A DNA stretch of 64,000 bases from NCBI RefSeq assembly GCF_014648495.1, contig NZ_BMRF01000009.1, positions 186,001 through 250,000 on the forward strand, written 5' to 3'. The position numbers were made by a program, and so were the translations under genes. This DNA comes from Actinomadura cremea. Lineage in GTDB: Bacteria; Actinomycetota; Actinomycetes; Streptosporangiales; Streptosporangiaceae. Shown one piece after another: positions 24,751 to 34,479 of this stretch (its first letter is position 1; each line of letters opens with the position of its first letter). The notes beneath the pieces are model-generated. The model had not been told where the DNA came from and did no database searches. It saw only the letters and a list, made by a program, of their open reading frames with translations.

Positions 24751-26360
24751 GGCCGCTGACCGGCGCGGGCACGCTCGTCCGCCTCGCGCTGCGGCGGGAC
24801 CGGATCAGGCTGCCCCTCTGGGCGCTGGCCGTCGCGGGCCTGGTGGGCTCCACCGCGAGCACGATCAACTCCGAGTACGGGACCCTGGCCGCCCGGCTGG
24901 AGTACGCCGAGACGGTGGCGGGCAACCCGGCGACGGCGGTGTTCAGCGGGCCCGGCCACGGTGCGACGACCGTCGGCGGGATCATGGTCGCCGAACTCGG
25001 CACACTGCTGATGCTCCTGGTCGTCCTGCCGGGGATGCTGCTGGTGGCGCGGCACGGCCGGGCCGAGGAGGAGAGCGGGCGGGCCGAACTGCTCGGTTCG
25101 GCGATCCTCGGCCGGCACGCGCGGCTGGGCGCGGCGCTGACCGTGGTGTGCGGGGCCGAGCTGGTCCTGGGCGGGCTCGTGGCCCTGATACTGGCGGCGT
25201 CGGGGCTCCCGGCGGCGGGATCGCTCGCGTACGGCGCGGCCGTCGCGCTGGCCGGCTGGACGTTCGCGGCGATCGCGGCGATGACCGGGCAGTTCTTCCA
25301 GCACGCCCGGACGGCCTCGGGTGCGGCGGTGGCCGTGTTCGGGGCCGCGTACCTGCTCCGCGCCGTCGGCGACGCGAGCGCGGCGTCCGGCGGCGGCCCG
25401 TCGTGGCTGTCGTGGCTGTCCCCGCTCGGCTGGCTCCAGCAGGTGCGGGCGTTCGCCGGCGAACGCTGGTGGATGCTCGCGCCGCAGCTCGTGACGGCCG
25501 GGCTCCTCGTCGCGCTCGCGGCGTCCGTCGTCGTCCGCCGGGACGTGGACGCGGGTCTCCTCCGGCCCCGGCGGGGACGCGCCGCGGCGGCGCCCGCGCC
25601 GGCCGGGCCGGTGGCGCTCGCGGGGCGGCTCCAGCGCGGGGCGCTGCTGGCGTGGACGGCGGGGGCGGCGGTCGTCGCCGGGGTGTTCGGCGCGGTCGCG
25701 CACGACGTCGACGACATCGTCGGGTCGAGCGACGGCGCCGCCGACTCGATCATCCGGCTCGGCGGGAGCGGATCGCTGAGCGACGCCTACCTGGCGTGGC
25801 TGATGACGATCATCGGGATCCTCGCCTCCGTGCACGCGGTCGGCGCGGTTCAGCGGCTTCGCTCGGAGGAGGCGGCGCTGCGCACCGAGCCGGTGCTGGC
25901 CGCCGCCGTCACCCGGCGGGGCTGGATGACGGCGCATCTGTTCTGGGCGTTCGCGGGCGCGGTCGTGGTCCTCGCCACCGCCGGCCTGGTGGTCGGGCTC
26001 GTCCACGGCGCGCGCGGCGGCGACGTGGCCGGCGAGCTGCCCCGCGGCCTGGCGGCCGGCCTGGTCCAGGTACCGGCCGCGCTGATCCCGGCCTCCGTCG
26101 CCGCCGCTTTCTACGGCTACGCGCCTCGCTTCACCGCCGGGGCCTGGGGCGTCGTCGGCGGCGCGCTCGTTCTGAACCAGCTCGGCGGCCTGCTGGACCT
26201 CGACCGGTGGGTCCTGGACCTCTCACCGTTCACCCATACGCCCAGCCTGCCGGGCGGCGACTTCAGCGTGCTGCCCCTGGCCGTCCTCGGCGGCCTGGCC
26301 GCAATTCTGGCCGCGGCCGGAGCCGCCCGGTTCCGCGCCCGCGACCTCGTCTTCGACTGA
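24747..26360 (+). CDS. ABC exporter permease (polyketide-antibiotic exporter type)
   Basis: A 537-residue membrane protein with about twelve hydrophobic segments in two similar halves, as in the large actinomycete exporter permeases annotated for antibiotic export. The ATG overlaps the ATPase stop (ATGA). The segment RHGRAEEESGRAELLGSAILGR after the third helix is typical of the family. With the ATPase it should form a drug or metabolite efflux pump. The neighbouring TetR gene is degraded, so the pump may be constitutively expressed. Confidence 0.9.
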   Translation: MRPLTGAGTLVRLALRRDRIRLPLWALAVAGLVGSTASTINSEYGTLAARLEYAETVAGNPATAVFSGPGHGATTVGGIMVAELGTLLMLLVVLPGMLLVARHGRAEEESGRAELLGSAILGRHARLGAALTVVCGAELVLGGLVALILAASGLPAAGSLAYGAAVALAGWTFAAIAAMTGQFFQHARTASGAAVAVFGAAYLLRAVGDASAASGGGPSWLSWLSPLGWLQQVRAFAGERWWMLAPQLVTAGLLVALAASVVVRRDVDAGLLRPRRGRAAAAPAPAGPVALAGRLQRGALLAWTAGAAVVAGVFGAVAHDVDDIVGSSDGAADSIIRLGGSGSLSDAYLAWLMTIIGILASVHAVGAVQRLRSEEAALRTEPVLAAAVTRRGWMTAHLFWAFAGAVVVLATAGLVVGLVHGARGGDVAGELPRGLAAGLVQVPAALIPASVAAAFYGYAPRFTAGAWGVVGGALVLNQLGGLLDLDRWVLDLSPFTHTPSLPGGDFSVLPLAVLGGLAAILAAAGAARFRARDLVFD

Positions 26361-26374
26361 AAGGAACGTCCACC

Positions 26375-27220
26375 ATGGAGAACGTCGTCAACGCCCACCA
26401 GTCCGAAGCCTGGAACGGATACGAGGGCGCGCACTGGGCCGAGCACAACGACCGCTACGACGCGATGAACGCCGGGCTGAACGGGCCGCTGTTCGAGGCG
26501 GCGCCGATCGGCGTCCGCGACCGCGTGCTGGACGTCGGCTGCGGCGCCGGGAAGACCGCGCGGATCGCGGCCCGGATCGCCACCGAGGGCCGGGTGACCG
26601 GGATCGACCTGTCGAAGCCGATGATCGACCGCGCGGCCGCCGTCGCCGCCGAGGAGGGCATCGGCAACGTGATGTTCGAACAGGGCGACGCCCAGGCTCA
26701 CCCGTTCCCGGCCGGGCACTTCGACGTGGTGATCAGCCGCGGCGGGGTGATGTACTTCGCCGACCCGGTCGCCGCGTTCACCAACATCGCGGGCGCGCTG
26801 CGGCCGGGCGGGCACCTCGCGTTCGTCGTCCCGAAGGCCGAGATGCCGCAGGACATGAAGGCCGTCTTCGCGGCGATGGGACGGCACGTACCCCGGCGGC
26901 CCGACCCCGCCGGGGCGGACGCCCCGAACCCCCGGTCGCTGGGCGATCCCGGGTACGTCCACGAGGTGCTCGGCGCGGCGGGGTTCCGGGACGTGACGCT
27001 GACGCCCGCCGTCGTGCCGATGGTGCAGGGCGTCGACGCCGACGACGCCGCGGAGTTCATGTTCGAGATGGGGGCGATCCGCTTCCAGTTCGAGGGCGCC
27101 CCGGAGAGCACCGTGGAGGCGGCGCGGGCCGACGTCGCGAAGGCGCTGGCCGCCTACGAGGGGCCGGACGGCGTCGTACTGCGGGCGGACGTCTGGGCGG
27201 TGGCCGGCGTGCGCAGGTGA
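26375..27220 (+). CDS. Class I SAM-dependent methyltransferase
   Basis: A 281-residue methyltransferase of the UbiE/COQ5-like type: VLDVGCGAGKTARIAA near residue 50, VTGIDLSKPMIDRA, EQGDAQAHPF and a LRPGGHLAFVV post-motif. AAAGGAAC precedes the ATG, 14 bases after the permease stop, so it belongs to the exporter operon. It might modify the exported compound. The 3' end overlaps the convergent regulator gene by 67 bases. Confidence 0.9.
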   Translation: MENVVNAHQSEAWNGYEGAHWAEHNDRYDAMNAGLNGPLFEAAPIGVRDRVLDVGCGAGKTARIAARIATEGRVTGIDLSKPMIDRAAAVAAEEGIGNVMFEQGDAQAHPFPAGHFDVVISRGGVMYFADPVAAFTNIAGALRPGGHLAFVVPKAEMPQDMKAVFAAMGRHVPRRPDPAGADAPNPRSLGDPGYVHEVLGAAGFRDVTLTPAVVPMVQGVDADDAAEFMFEMGAIRFQFEGAPESTVEAARADVAKALAAYEGPDGVVLRADVWAVAGVRR

Positions 27221-30200
27221 GACCCGAGCAGGGCGAGCGCGCCGGCGCGGTCCAGACCGGCGCCGCGGCGGCGGCCGTCGGCGAAGGCGCGCTCGCCCAG
27301 CGCGGCGGTGGCCGCCCGGGTCACCGCGGCGACGTCGAGGTCTCCCGGGCTCGGCCCGCCGCGCAGCGCGGCGGCCGCACCGAGCGCCTCGGCCGCGGCG
27401 GCGGGTTCGCCGCCGGCGGCCAGCAGCCCGGCCACGCCCACGGCCGCGACCGCCGCGACGGCCATGTCCGGGGCCTCGACGGCCAGGCCGAGCGCGGCGG
27501 CGAGGTCGGCGCGGGCGTCTTCCCGGTCGCCCGCGCCGAGCGGCAGCCACGCCGCCGACGCCCGCAGCAGCCCCTCGAACACCGGCATCCGCTCCGGCAG
27601 CGACTCCAGGTCGGTGCGCGCCGCCCGGTAGTGGCGTGCCGCGCCGTCGGGGTCGTCCTGCCGCCGGGCCAGGTCGCCGAGGCCGATCCGGGCCATGATC
27701 CGCCTGCGGACCGCCGTCCACACCGTGCCCGGACCGAGCAGGTCCGCCAGCGCCGCCCGCGCGCCGTCCAGGTCGCCGCGCTGGGCGCGGACGGTGGCCA
27801 GCATCACCCGCTGATGGGTCGCGTCGTCGGTCGAGCCGAGCTCGCCCAGGAGGGCGACGGCCCTTTCCAGCGACGTCGCGGCGGCGTCGAGGTCGCCGAG
27901 CGTCGTCTGGTCGTGGGCGAGGAACGTCAGCGAGACCGCCAGTCCCCACCGTTCCCCCGCCTCGGCGAACCCGGCCACCGCGGCGCTCAGGTCTCGCCGC
28001 GACTCCGCCGCGTCGCACAGGGTGCTCCGCAGCATGCCGCGCATCAGCAGCATCATGCCGGACGTCCACGGGTCGGGGTGCGGCAGCCAGCGCGCGAACG
28101 CCTCCAGCGCCGTGCTCTCCGCCGCTCCGGTGAGCATGGCCAGGGCCGCGTCGGCGAGCGCGGCGGCCGGTTCCGCGACCTCGCCCAGCCGGTCCCGCGC
28201 GGCCCGCGCCGCGTCGGTATCGATCGCGCCCGACAGGACGGCGTTGAACGCGTAGAACGCCGCCGCGGCGGCGGTCGCGTGCGGCTCCGCCGGGCCCGGC
28301 ACGCGCAGGGCGCGGGAGAGGTGCTCGGTGGCCTGCACATGGTCGCCCTGGATCGTCCAGAAATGTCCGAGCGAGGCGGCCAGCCGGACGGCGGTGTCGG
28401 CGTCGCCCCGTTCGGCGGCGAGGCGCAGCGCCTTCATCAGGTTGGCGTGCTCCCGGGTGAGGACCTCCAGCCAGGCAAGCTGGCCCCGGCTCGCCAGGTT
28501 CGGCTTGGCGCGCTCGGCGAGGTCGAGGAAGCAGGCGCCGTACGCCGCCTCCGCCCGCTCCCGCTCGCCGCTCTCCTCCAGCCGGCCGAGCGCGTACTCG
28601 CGGATCGTCTCCAGCATCCGGTAGCGGGGCCCGGTGTCCTCGACCTGCTGCAGGAGCGACTTGTCCGCCAGGACGGACAGCGCGTCCAGGGCCCGGACGG
28701 GCGGCAGCCCGCAGACGTGCGCGGCGGTCTCCGGCGTGATTCCCGCGGGGAACACCGCGAGCCGCCGGACGAGGCGCCGTTCGTCCTCGTCCAGCAGCTC
28801 CCAGCTCCACGCCACCACCGCGTGCAGCGTCCGGTGGCGCGGCAGGGCGGTGCGTGCGCCGCGCAGCATCGGGAAGCCGCCGTCCAGAATCCCGGCCAGG
28901 GCATGGACGGGCATCGACCGCAGCCGGGCCGCGGCCAGCTCCAGCGCCAGGGGCAGGCCGTCGAGCCGCCGGCAGATCGCGACGACGTCCCCGACGTTCT
29001 CCTCGGTGACCGCGAATCCGGGACGGACGGCGCCGGCGCGCTCGGCGAACAGCCGGACCGCGGTGCTCGCCGTCGCTTCGGCCACGCCCGAACCGGGCTC
29101 CGGCACGGCCAGCGGAGGCACCGGGCACAGCGTCTCGCCGCCGATCCCGAGCGCCTCGCGGCTGGTCGCGAGGACCGTCAGCGCCGGGCAGCGGCCGAGC
29201 AGCTCCTCCACGAGCCGGGCGACCGCGTCGATCACGTGCTCGCAATTGTCAAGGATCAGCAGCGTCCGCCCGGCCGAAAGCGCCTCTCCCAGCCGGGCGA
29301 TGACGTCCCGGCGGCCGGGCGCCTCGAGGGCGGCCCGGCCGAGCGGCCCCAGCGCCGCGACCACGGCCTCGGGGACCTGCCCGGCGTCGGTCACGGCGGC
29401 GAGCTCGGCCGTCCAGACCCCGCCGGGGGTCCGGTCCTCCAGGTCGGCCGCGACGACGGCCGCGAGCCGCGTCTTGCCCGCCCCGCCGGGCCCGACCAGC
29501 GTGACCAGCCGCCCGTCCGCGAGCGCGGCGCCCGCCCGGTCCCGTTCGGCCGCCCGGCCGACGAAGCTCGCCAGCGGCACCCGCAGGTTGCCCCGCCGCG
29601 CCGGCGGCGGTCCGGACGCCCGCTCGCCGCGCAGGATCGCCACGTGCAGGTCGCGCAGCGCGGGCCCGGGGTCGCCGCCGAGCTCCGCGGCGAGCAGCGT
29701 CCGGTACGCCTCGTACTCGGCGAGGGCCTCGCCGGTGCGGCCGGCGGCGTGCAGGGCCTCGATGAGCAGCCCGCGGAGCCGTTCCCGGAGCGGGTGGGCG
29801 GCGCGGAGGTCGGCCAGCTCGGCGATCAGCTCGGGCGACCTGCCCGGCACCGCCGACTCGGCGGCCGCACGGTCCTCGACCGCCGCGAGCCACAGTTCGT
29901 CCAGCCTGCGCCGGTGGGACTCGGCGAAGGGCGCCTCGCCCGCGTCGGCCAGCGCCGCGCCGCGCCACAGCCCGAGCGCCTCGCGCAGCCCGGCCGCGGC
30001 GCCGCCGGGGTCACCGTCGTTCAGCGCGCGCCGGCCGGCCCGGGCACCCGCTTCGAACGCGAGCGCGTCCACCGCCTCGGGCGGCACGGCGAGCCGGTAC
30101 CCGTCGGCCGTGCGCTCCACGAGTCCGTCGGGGAGCGACCGCCGCAATCGGGACACCTGCGTCTGCAGCGCGTTGCGCGGGTCGCCCGGCCCGTCGCCGT

Positions 30201-30351
30201 CCCAGAGGTCGCGGACCAGCGTCGCCGAAGGCACGGACCGGCCGGCCGCCAGCGCGAGCCGGATCAGCAGGGCGCGCTGCCGTGTCCCGGCGATGTCCAG
30301 GGCATGGGCGCCCGCCACGACCTCCAGGGACCCGAGGACACCGACGCGCAT
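27154..30351 (-). CDS. AfsR/SARP-type regulator with BTAD and NTPase domains
   Basis: A 1065-residue regulator. The N-terminus is a SARP winged helix (MRVGVLGSLEV; RALLIRLALAAG; ALQTQVSRLRRSLP) followed by a BTAD domain (AEYEAYRTLLAAELGGDPGP). An NB-ARC/AAA module comes next, with Walker A GPGGAGKTRL near residue 285 and ILDNCEHVID as Walker B. The C-terminal half is helical TPR-like repeats. ATG 30351 gives the canonical SARP start; GTG 30357 is also possible. Its 3' end overlaps the convergent methyltransferase gene by 67 bases. It may control the exporter operon or a distant metabolite cluster. Confidence 0.9.
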   Translation of the reverse strand: MRVGVLGSLEVVAGAHALDIAGTRQRALLIRLALAAGRSVPSATLVRDLWDGDGPGDPRNALQTQVSRLRRSLPDGLVERTADGYRLAVPPEAVDALAFEAGARAGRRALNDGDPGGAAAGLREALGLWRGAALADAGEAPFAESHRRRLDELWLAAVEDRAAAESAVPGRSPELIAELADLRAAHPLRERLRGLLIEALHAAGRTGEALAEYEAYRTLLAAELGGDPGPALRDLHVAILRGERASGPPPARRGNLRVPLASFVGRAAERDRAGAALADGRLVTLVGPGGAGKTRLAAVVAADLEDRTPGGVWTAELAAVTDAGQVPEAVVAALGPLGRAALEAPGRRDVIARLGEALSAGRTLLILDNCEHVIDAVARLVEELLGRCPALTVLATSREALGIGGETLCPVPPLAVPEPGSGVAEATASTAVRLFAERAGAVRPGFAVTEENVGDVVAICRRLDGLPLALELAAARLRSMPVHALAGILDGGFPMLRGARTALPRHRTLHAVVAWSWELLDEDERRLVRRLAVFPAGITPETAAHVCGLPPVRALDALSVLADKSLLQQVEDTGPRYRMLETIREYALGRLEESGERERAEAAYGACFLDLAERAKPNLASRGQLAWLEVLTREHANLMKALRLAAERGDADTAVRLAASLGHFWTIQGDHVQATEHLSRALRVPGPAEPHATAAAAAFYAFNAVLSGAIDTDAARAARDRLGEVAEPAAALADAALAMLTGAAESTALEAFARWLPHPDPWTSGMMLLMRGMLRSTLCDAAESRRDLSAAVAGFAEAGERWGLAVSLTFLAHDQTTLGDLDAAATSLERAVALLGELGSTDDATHQRVMLATVRAQRGDLDGARAALADLLGPGTVWTAVRRRIMARIGLGDLARRQDDPDGAARHYRAARTDLESLPERMPVFEGLLRASAAWLPLGAGDREDARADLAAALGLAVEAPDMAVAAVAAVGVAGLLAAGGEPAAAAEALGAAAALRGGPSPGDLDVAAVTRAATAALGERAFADGRRRGAGLDRAGALALLGSHLRTPATAQTSARSTTPSGPS

Positions 30352-30540
30352 GCCCACACAGTGCCAGACGGCCCGCCGGCCCGCGGCGGAGGCGCTACGC
30401 CTGCTCCCCGTAGGAGATGTGGTGCTCGGCCGCCGGCGGGTTGAGACCTGCACGAACGCGCCGGCGACCCGGGCACGCCGCCGGGCTGTTCGCCGCGGCC
30501 GTGAGCGTGTCACCCGCACCCGCCGGCGCGTCCTGGACGG

Positions 30541-30954
30541 CTACTCCGCGTAGGGCTGGTCCGTTCCCTCGGCGCTGTAGCCGAGGCTCCAGATGTAGCC
30601 GTCCGGGTCGGCGAAGGTGCCGCCGTACCCGCCCCACGGCAGGGCTCCGGCGGGCTTGAGGATCGTGGCGCCGGCCTTCTCGGCCTCCGCGATGATCTCG
30701 TCGACCCGCGCCTCGCTGCGGACGACGTAGGTGAGGACCAGCCCGCTGAAGCCGCTGCCCTCCGGGCTGGTGCCCACCTGGTCGGCCAGGCCCTCGCGGC
30801 CGTAGAAGCCGACCGGCGAGGCCCCGTCCGATTCGAAGAACACCGAGACGCCCCAGTCGTCCTTGATCGTCCAGCCGAGTCCCTCGGTGTAGAACCGCTT
30901 GGCCAGGTCCAGGTCCCGGACGCCGAGGAGGATCGAGCTCACGTGCGCTTTCAT
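30541..30954 (-). CDS. VOC-superfamily (glyoxalase/bleomycin resistance-like) protein
   Basis: A 137-residue protein of two beta-alpha-beta-beta-beta modules: SSILLGVRDLDLAKRFYTEG in the first and FADPDGYIWSLGY near the end of the second. ATG 30954 follows GGGAGA at good spacing. The VOC fold binds a metal or a small ligand; the actual function could be isomerisation, dioxygenation or antibiotic binding. It is a single-gene unit. Confidence 0.85.
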   Translation of the reverse strand: MKAHVSSILLGVRDLDLAKRFYTEGLGWTIKDDWGVSVFFESDGASPVGFYGREGLADQVGTSPEGSGFSGLVLTYVVRSEARVDEIIAEAEKAGATILKPAGALPWGGYGGTFADPDGYIWSLGYSAEGTDQPYAE

Positions 30955-31218
30955 GTGATGTCTCCCGTACTTGAGGTGTGTGCCGCCTGACCAGCCCGAA
31001 CACTCAGGTCTGGTGGGCGGTCGCATCGGCGTGGACTCGCCCGTCCGGCTCGTCCTCGCCTCTATGGACATCACGCTAAGTACGGACCGGGGACCGGCGC
31101 TTCTCGATTCCTGACCGATCCGGCGAGGGTGATCGCCGCCGGTCATGCCAGGGGAGTCGCAGGGCCTTCCGGCCGGAAGGGGGCACCGGTGCGGCGCGGG
31201 GTGGAACCGTCTTGGGCC

Positions 31219-31320
31219 TTATCGCCGGATGAGGCCGAGTTCGGCGGCGGAGGCGACGGCGGCCGTACGGGAGTCGACGTCGAGCTTGGCGTAGATGCGG
31301 GCCAAGCGGGACGGGATCAC
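31219..31320 (-). pseudogene. LuxR-type HTH fragment
   Basis: Only the final 30 or so residues of a LuxR helix-turn-helix are left (RLARIYAKLDVDSRTAAVAS, then AELGLIRR and stop). Nothing of the first helices or the receiver part is found upstream. It abuts an ABC ATPase fragment on the other strand, so a deletion or rearrangement joined them. Confidence 0.55.
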
Positions 31321-31365
31321 CGGTGAGGTGGAGGCGCGCGGCGAGCCGGTGCCGGGCACCGGTCG

Positions 31366-31581
31366 TGGATGGACGACCCCACCGTCCTGCTGGTCGACGA
31401 ACCCACCAGCGCCCTCGACCGCGACCGCGGTGCAGCCGTCATCGACCTGATCGTCCGCCCCACCCGTCACCAGGCCGCCGCGACCGTCCTGGTCACCCAC
31501 GACCGCAGCCACCTCACCGCGGCCGGCCAGATCGCCGAGGTCCACGACGGACGACTTCACCTCCCCGCACCGGCCCGGTGA
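31366..31581 (+). pseudogene. ABC transporter ATPase, C-terminal fragment
   Basis: The frame begins with MDDPTVLLVDEPTSALDRDR (Walker B and D-loop), then VLVTHDRSHL (H-loop), and ends normally with EVHDGRLHLPAPAR. Walker A and the signature motif are missing. This is the last third of a MacB/LolD-type ATPase. It cannot hydrolyse ATP alone. Confidence 0.6.
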
Positions 31582-31812
31582 CCGGACGGACCTGACCGAC
31601 CGAACCGCGCACCGGCGCGGCGGACGCCTCCGTCGACATGCTGGACCGCGCCACGCCCACAAACGCCTGAACCATTAGCAGCGACGGGGCGCAACCCCGA
31701 CGGCCGCCCGTGTCACATTCCAGACGTCCGCATCGTCGGATCATTGCCGGCACAGGGACCGTCGCCAGGTGAACCGGTTGCGGTCGAACCCAGAACGGAG
31801 GGCCGAGTGGCG

Positions 31813-32253
31813 ATGCCCACGCAGCGCGAGCTGGACGAAGGCGAGATCAGGCGGCAGGTCGACACGTTGGTCGAGGGGCTGCACGCCAAGGATCTCGACG
31901 GTCTGAAGCGGCTTTACGCAACGGACGTCGTGTCCTTCGACGTCGAGCCGCCGCTGCAGCATGTCGGGGTGGACGCGAAGATGAAGAACTGGGCGAACGT
32001 GTTCACGTTCTTCCAGGACGTGACTTATGAGATTCGCGATCTGACGCTCACCGTCGGCGATGCCGTGGCGTTCGGGCACGGCTTCGGCCGGCTCAGCGGC
32101 ACGCTGAAGGACGGAACGGCCACGAGCGGCATGTGGGTTCGGGCCACGCTCTGCTTCCGGAAGATCGGCGGCGATTGGTTGATCGCGCACGACCAGGCGT
32201 CCGTGCCGTTCGACGTCTCGAGCGGCAGAGGAGTGGCCGGCCTCGAGCCCTGA
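31813..32253 (+). CDS. NTF2-like/SnoaL-type small protein
   Basis: A 146-residue cone-shaped fold protein. The helix LVEGLHAKDLDGLKRLYATD, then VVSFDVEPPLQHVG and the strands VWVRATLCFRKIGGDW-like (GMWVRATLCFRKIGG) fit the YybH/SnoaL-3 group. ATG 31813 is chosen; GTG 31807 and an upstream start at 31744 are possible, with GGAGGG at 31797-31802. Such proteins are isomerases, cyclases or binding proteins; no catalytic residue can be assigned. Confidence 0.75.
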   Translation: MPTQRELDEGEIRRQVDTLVEGLHAKDLDGLKRLYATDVVSFDVEPPLQHVGVDAKMKNWANVFTFFQDVTYEIRDLTLTVGDAVAFGHGFGRLSGTLKDGTATSGMWVRATLCFRKIGGDWLIAHDQASVPFDVSSGRGVAGLEP

Positions 32254-32275
32254 CCCGTCGATCCGTCCTGCGCGT

Positions 32276-32638
32276 TCAGGGTGAGGGAGCGTGGACGAGG
32301 AAGGTCACCGAGCCTTGCTCGTCGACCCGTGCGTCCAGCACCTTGCCTTGCAGGACGGCGGCGGCCGAGGGGTCGAGAAAGAGCCGGACGCCCTCGGCTT
32401 CGACGACCTCGTCGTCGGACGCGGGCGTCCGCGCGGGTGTCATGGCCAGGAGGGACGCGTCCCCGCCCTGGGGAGCGATGCGCATCCCGACGCCATCGGA
32501 CGGGCCCGGCGTCGACATGTTGCGTATCGCGGCGGCCGCGGCCCCGGTCACGAGGAGCAGGACGGACTCGGGGTCGCGTGGGCGCTCGTCCAGCGGGATC
32601 CCGCGGTGTTCGCGTGGGTTGAAGGCCACCAGGCTCAC
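32276..32638 (-). CDS. HesB/IscA-fold protein lacking the cluster-binding cysteines
   Basis: A 120-residue protein with the HesB-like pattern: AAAAAIRNM near residue 35, GVGMRIAPQ, then EGVRLFLDPSAAAVLQGKVLDARVDE-like core and a C-terminal FLVHAP. Genuine A-type Fe-S carriers have three Cys; this one has no Cys at all. It is probably a structural relative with a different job. GTG 32638 overlaps the AGGAAGG box, and GTG 32629 has better spacing. It is convergent with the NTF2-like gene. Confidence 0.65.
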   Translation of the reverse strand: MSLVAFNPREHRGIPLDERPRDPESVLLLVTGAAAAAIRNMSTPGPSDGVGMRIAPQGGDASLLAMTPARTPASDDEVVEAEGVRLFLDPSAAAVLQGKVLDARVDEQGSVTFLVHAPSP

Positions 32639-32757
32639 CCTTCCTGTCGGCGTGCGTCGGTCCGGGTGGTTCCTCGTGTGCTTGCGACATTACCCGTGCG
32701 ACCCGGTTCACACATGGATCACGCGACCGCGTACGGGGACTTCGCCGGCGTCCGCCG

Positions 32758-34440
32758 TCAGTCTCCGGAGTGCTCGGCCCCGCTGCCCGCCGCGTTCTTG
32801 GTGAGTTGCGGGTAGTGGAGGTCGAAGGCGGGGCGTTCGGAGCGGATCCGCGGGATGGCGTTGAAGTTGTGGCGCGGCGGCGGGCAGGACGTCGTCCACT
32901 CCAGGGAGTTGGCGTAGCCCCACGGGTCGTCGGTGCCGACGTCGCGCCCGCTGCGGGCGGTGCGCCAGATGTTGAGCAGGAAGGGGAAGGTCGACAGGCC
33001 CAGCAGGGCGGCCCCCGCCGACGAGACGAGGTTGAGCGTGGAGAACTCGTCGGCATAGTCGGCGTAGCGGCGCGGCATCCCGCTCGCGCCGAGCCAGTGC
33101 TGGACGAGGAACGTGGTGTGGAACCCGATGAACAGCATCCAGAAGTGCAGCTTGTTCAGCCGCTCGTCGAGCATCTTGCCGGTGAACTTCGGCCACCAGA
33201 AGGAGAACCCGGCGAACATCGCGAACACCACGGTTCCGAACAGGACGTAATGGAAGTGCGCGACGACGAAGTAGGAGTCGTGCGCCTGGAAGTCCAGCGG
33301 CGGGGAGGCGAGGATGACGCCGGTCAGGCCGCCGAACAGGAACGTCACCAGGAACCCGACGGCCCACAGCATGGGCGGCGCCATGACGATCTCGCCGCGC
33401 CACATGGTGCCGACCCAGTTGAAGAACTTGATGCCCGTCGGGATCGCGATCAGGAACGACAGGAAGGAGAAGAACGGAAGCAGCACCGCGCCGGTGGTGA
33501 ACATGTGGTGCGCCCACACCGTCAGGGACAGGCCGGTGATGGCGATGCTCGCGAAGACCATGCCGATGTAGCCGAACAGCGGTTTGCGCGAGAACACGGG
33601 GATGACCTCGGTGACGATGCCGAAGAACGGCAGCGCCACGATGTAGACCTCGGGATGCCCGAAGAACCAGAACAGGTGCTGCCACATCAGCGCGCCCCGG
33701 TGCGACGGGTCGTAGATGTGGGTGCCGAGGGCCCGGTCGGCCCACAGAGCCGCGAGGGCCGCCGCGATGACGGGGAAGGCCAGCACCACCAGGACGGACG
33801 TGAACAGCACGTTCCACGTGAAGATCGGCATCCGGAACATCGTCATGCCGGGTGCGCGCATCGTCATGATGGTGGTGAGGAAGTTGACCGCGCCGAGGAT
33901 CGTGCCGACGCCGGACATGACGAGTCCGAGCGCCCACATGTGCCCGCCGTGGCCGGGGGAGCGGACCTCGTTGGACAGCGGCGGGTAGCCCGTCCAGCCG
34001 AAGCTCGCGGCGCCGTCGGAGGTCAGGAAGCCGGCGATAGCGATGAGGGCGCCGAAGAAGAACAGCCAGAAGCTCAGCGCGTTCGTCCGCGGGAACGCCA
34101 CGTCCGGTGCGCCGATCTGCAACGGCATGATGACGTTGGCGAACCCGGCGAACAGCGGGGTGGCGAAGAAGAACATCATGATCGTGCCGTGCATGGTGAA
34201 CAGCTGGTTGTACTGGTGGTTGCTCACGACCTGCAGTCCGGGCTCGGCGAGTTCACCGCGCATCAGGAGCGCCAGGATCCCGGCGAAGGAGAAGAAGGTG
34301 AACGACGCGATGAGGTACAGGTAACCGATCTTCTTGTGGTCGGTCGTGCTCAGCCAGTCCGCCAGGATCTTGCCGCGCGAGGTGCGCGCCGGCGGGATCA
34401 CCGAGTCCGCCGGTCCGGCCGGGCGTTTCACATCGGTCAT
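32758..34440 (-). CDS. ctaD: Cytochrome c oxidase subunit I (aa3 type)
   Basis: A 560-residue twelve-helix haem-copper oxidase subunit. Helix II supplies TMHGTIMMF. The GHPEVY motif carries the CuB ligand and cross-linked Tyr, WAHHMF the other CuB His pair, and VAHFHYV the haem a and a3 ligands. D-channel ([14 protein letters not shown]) and K-channel residues look intact, so it should pump protons. No ctaC or ctaE lies beside it, so it may be a stand-alone or second copy. The next genes, DUF2243 and a CtaG-like protein, suggest an oxidase-related locus. Confidence 0.96.
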   Translation of the reverse strand: MTDVKRPAGPADSVIPPARTSRGKILADWLSTTDHKKIGYLYLIASFTFFSFAGILALLMRGELAEPGLQVVSNHQYNQLFTMHGTIMMFFFATPLFAGFANVIMPLQIGAPDVAFPRTNALSFWLFFFGALIAIAGFLTSDGAASFGWTGYPPLSNEVRSPGHGGHMWALGLVMSGVGTILGAVNFLTTIMTMRAPGMTMFRMPIFTWNVLFTSVLVVLAFPVIAAALAALWADRALGTHIYDPSHRGALMWQHLFWFFGHPEVYIVALPFFGIVTEVIPVFSRKPLFGYIGMVFASIAITGLSLTVWAHHMFTTGAVLLPFFSFLSFLIAIPTGIKFFNWVGTMWRGEIVMAPPMLWAVGFLVTFLFGGLTGVILASPPLDFQAHDSYFVVAHFHYVLFGTVVFAMFAGFSFWWPKFTGKMLDERLNKLHFWMLFIGFHTTFLVQHWLGASGMPRRYADYADEFSTLNLVSSAGAALLGLSTFPFLLNIWRTARSGRDVGTDDPWGYANSLEWTTSCPPPRHNFNAIPRIRSERPAFDLHYPQLTKNAAGSGAEHSGD

Positions 34441-34479
34441 GGTCGCTCCTCGGAAACGGGCGGGCGGGCGAGCGGCGGT

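Noticed and set aside
27217-30553. Very long plus-strand open frames opposite the AfsR-type regulator
   Set aside because: They are Arg/Gly/Ala-rich, with no domain or plausible start. They are mirror frames of a real GC-rich gene.
32248-32281. CCCTGA/TCAGGG inverted repeat as a terminator between convergent genes
   Set aside because: The stem is only six bases with a loop of about 22, too weak to call.
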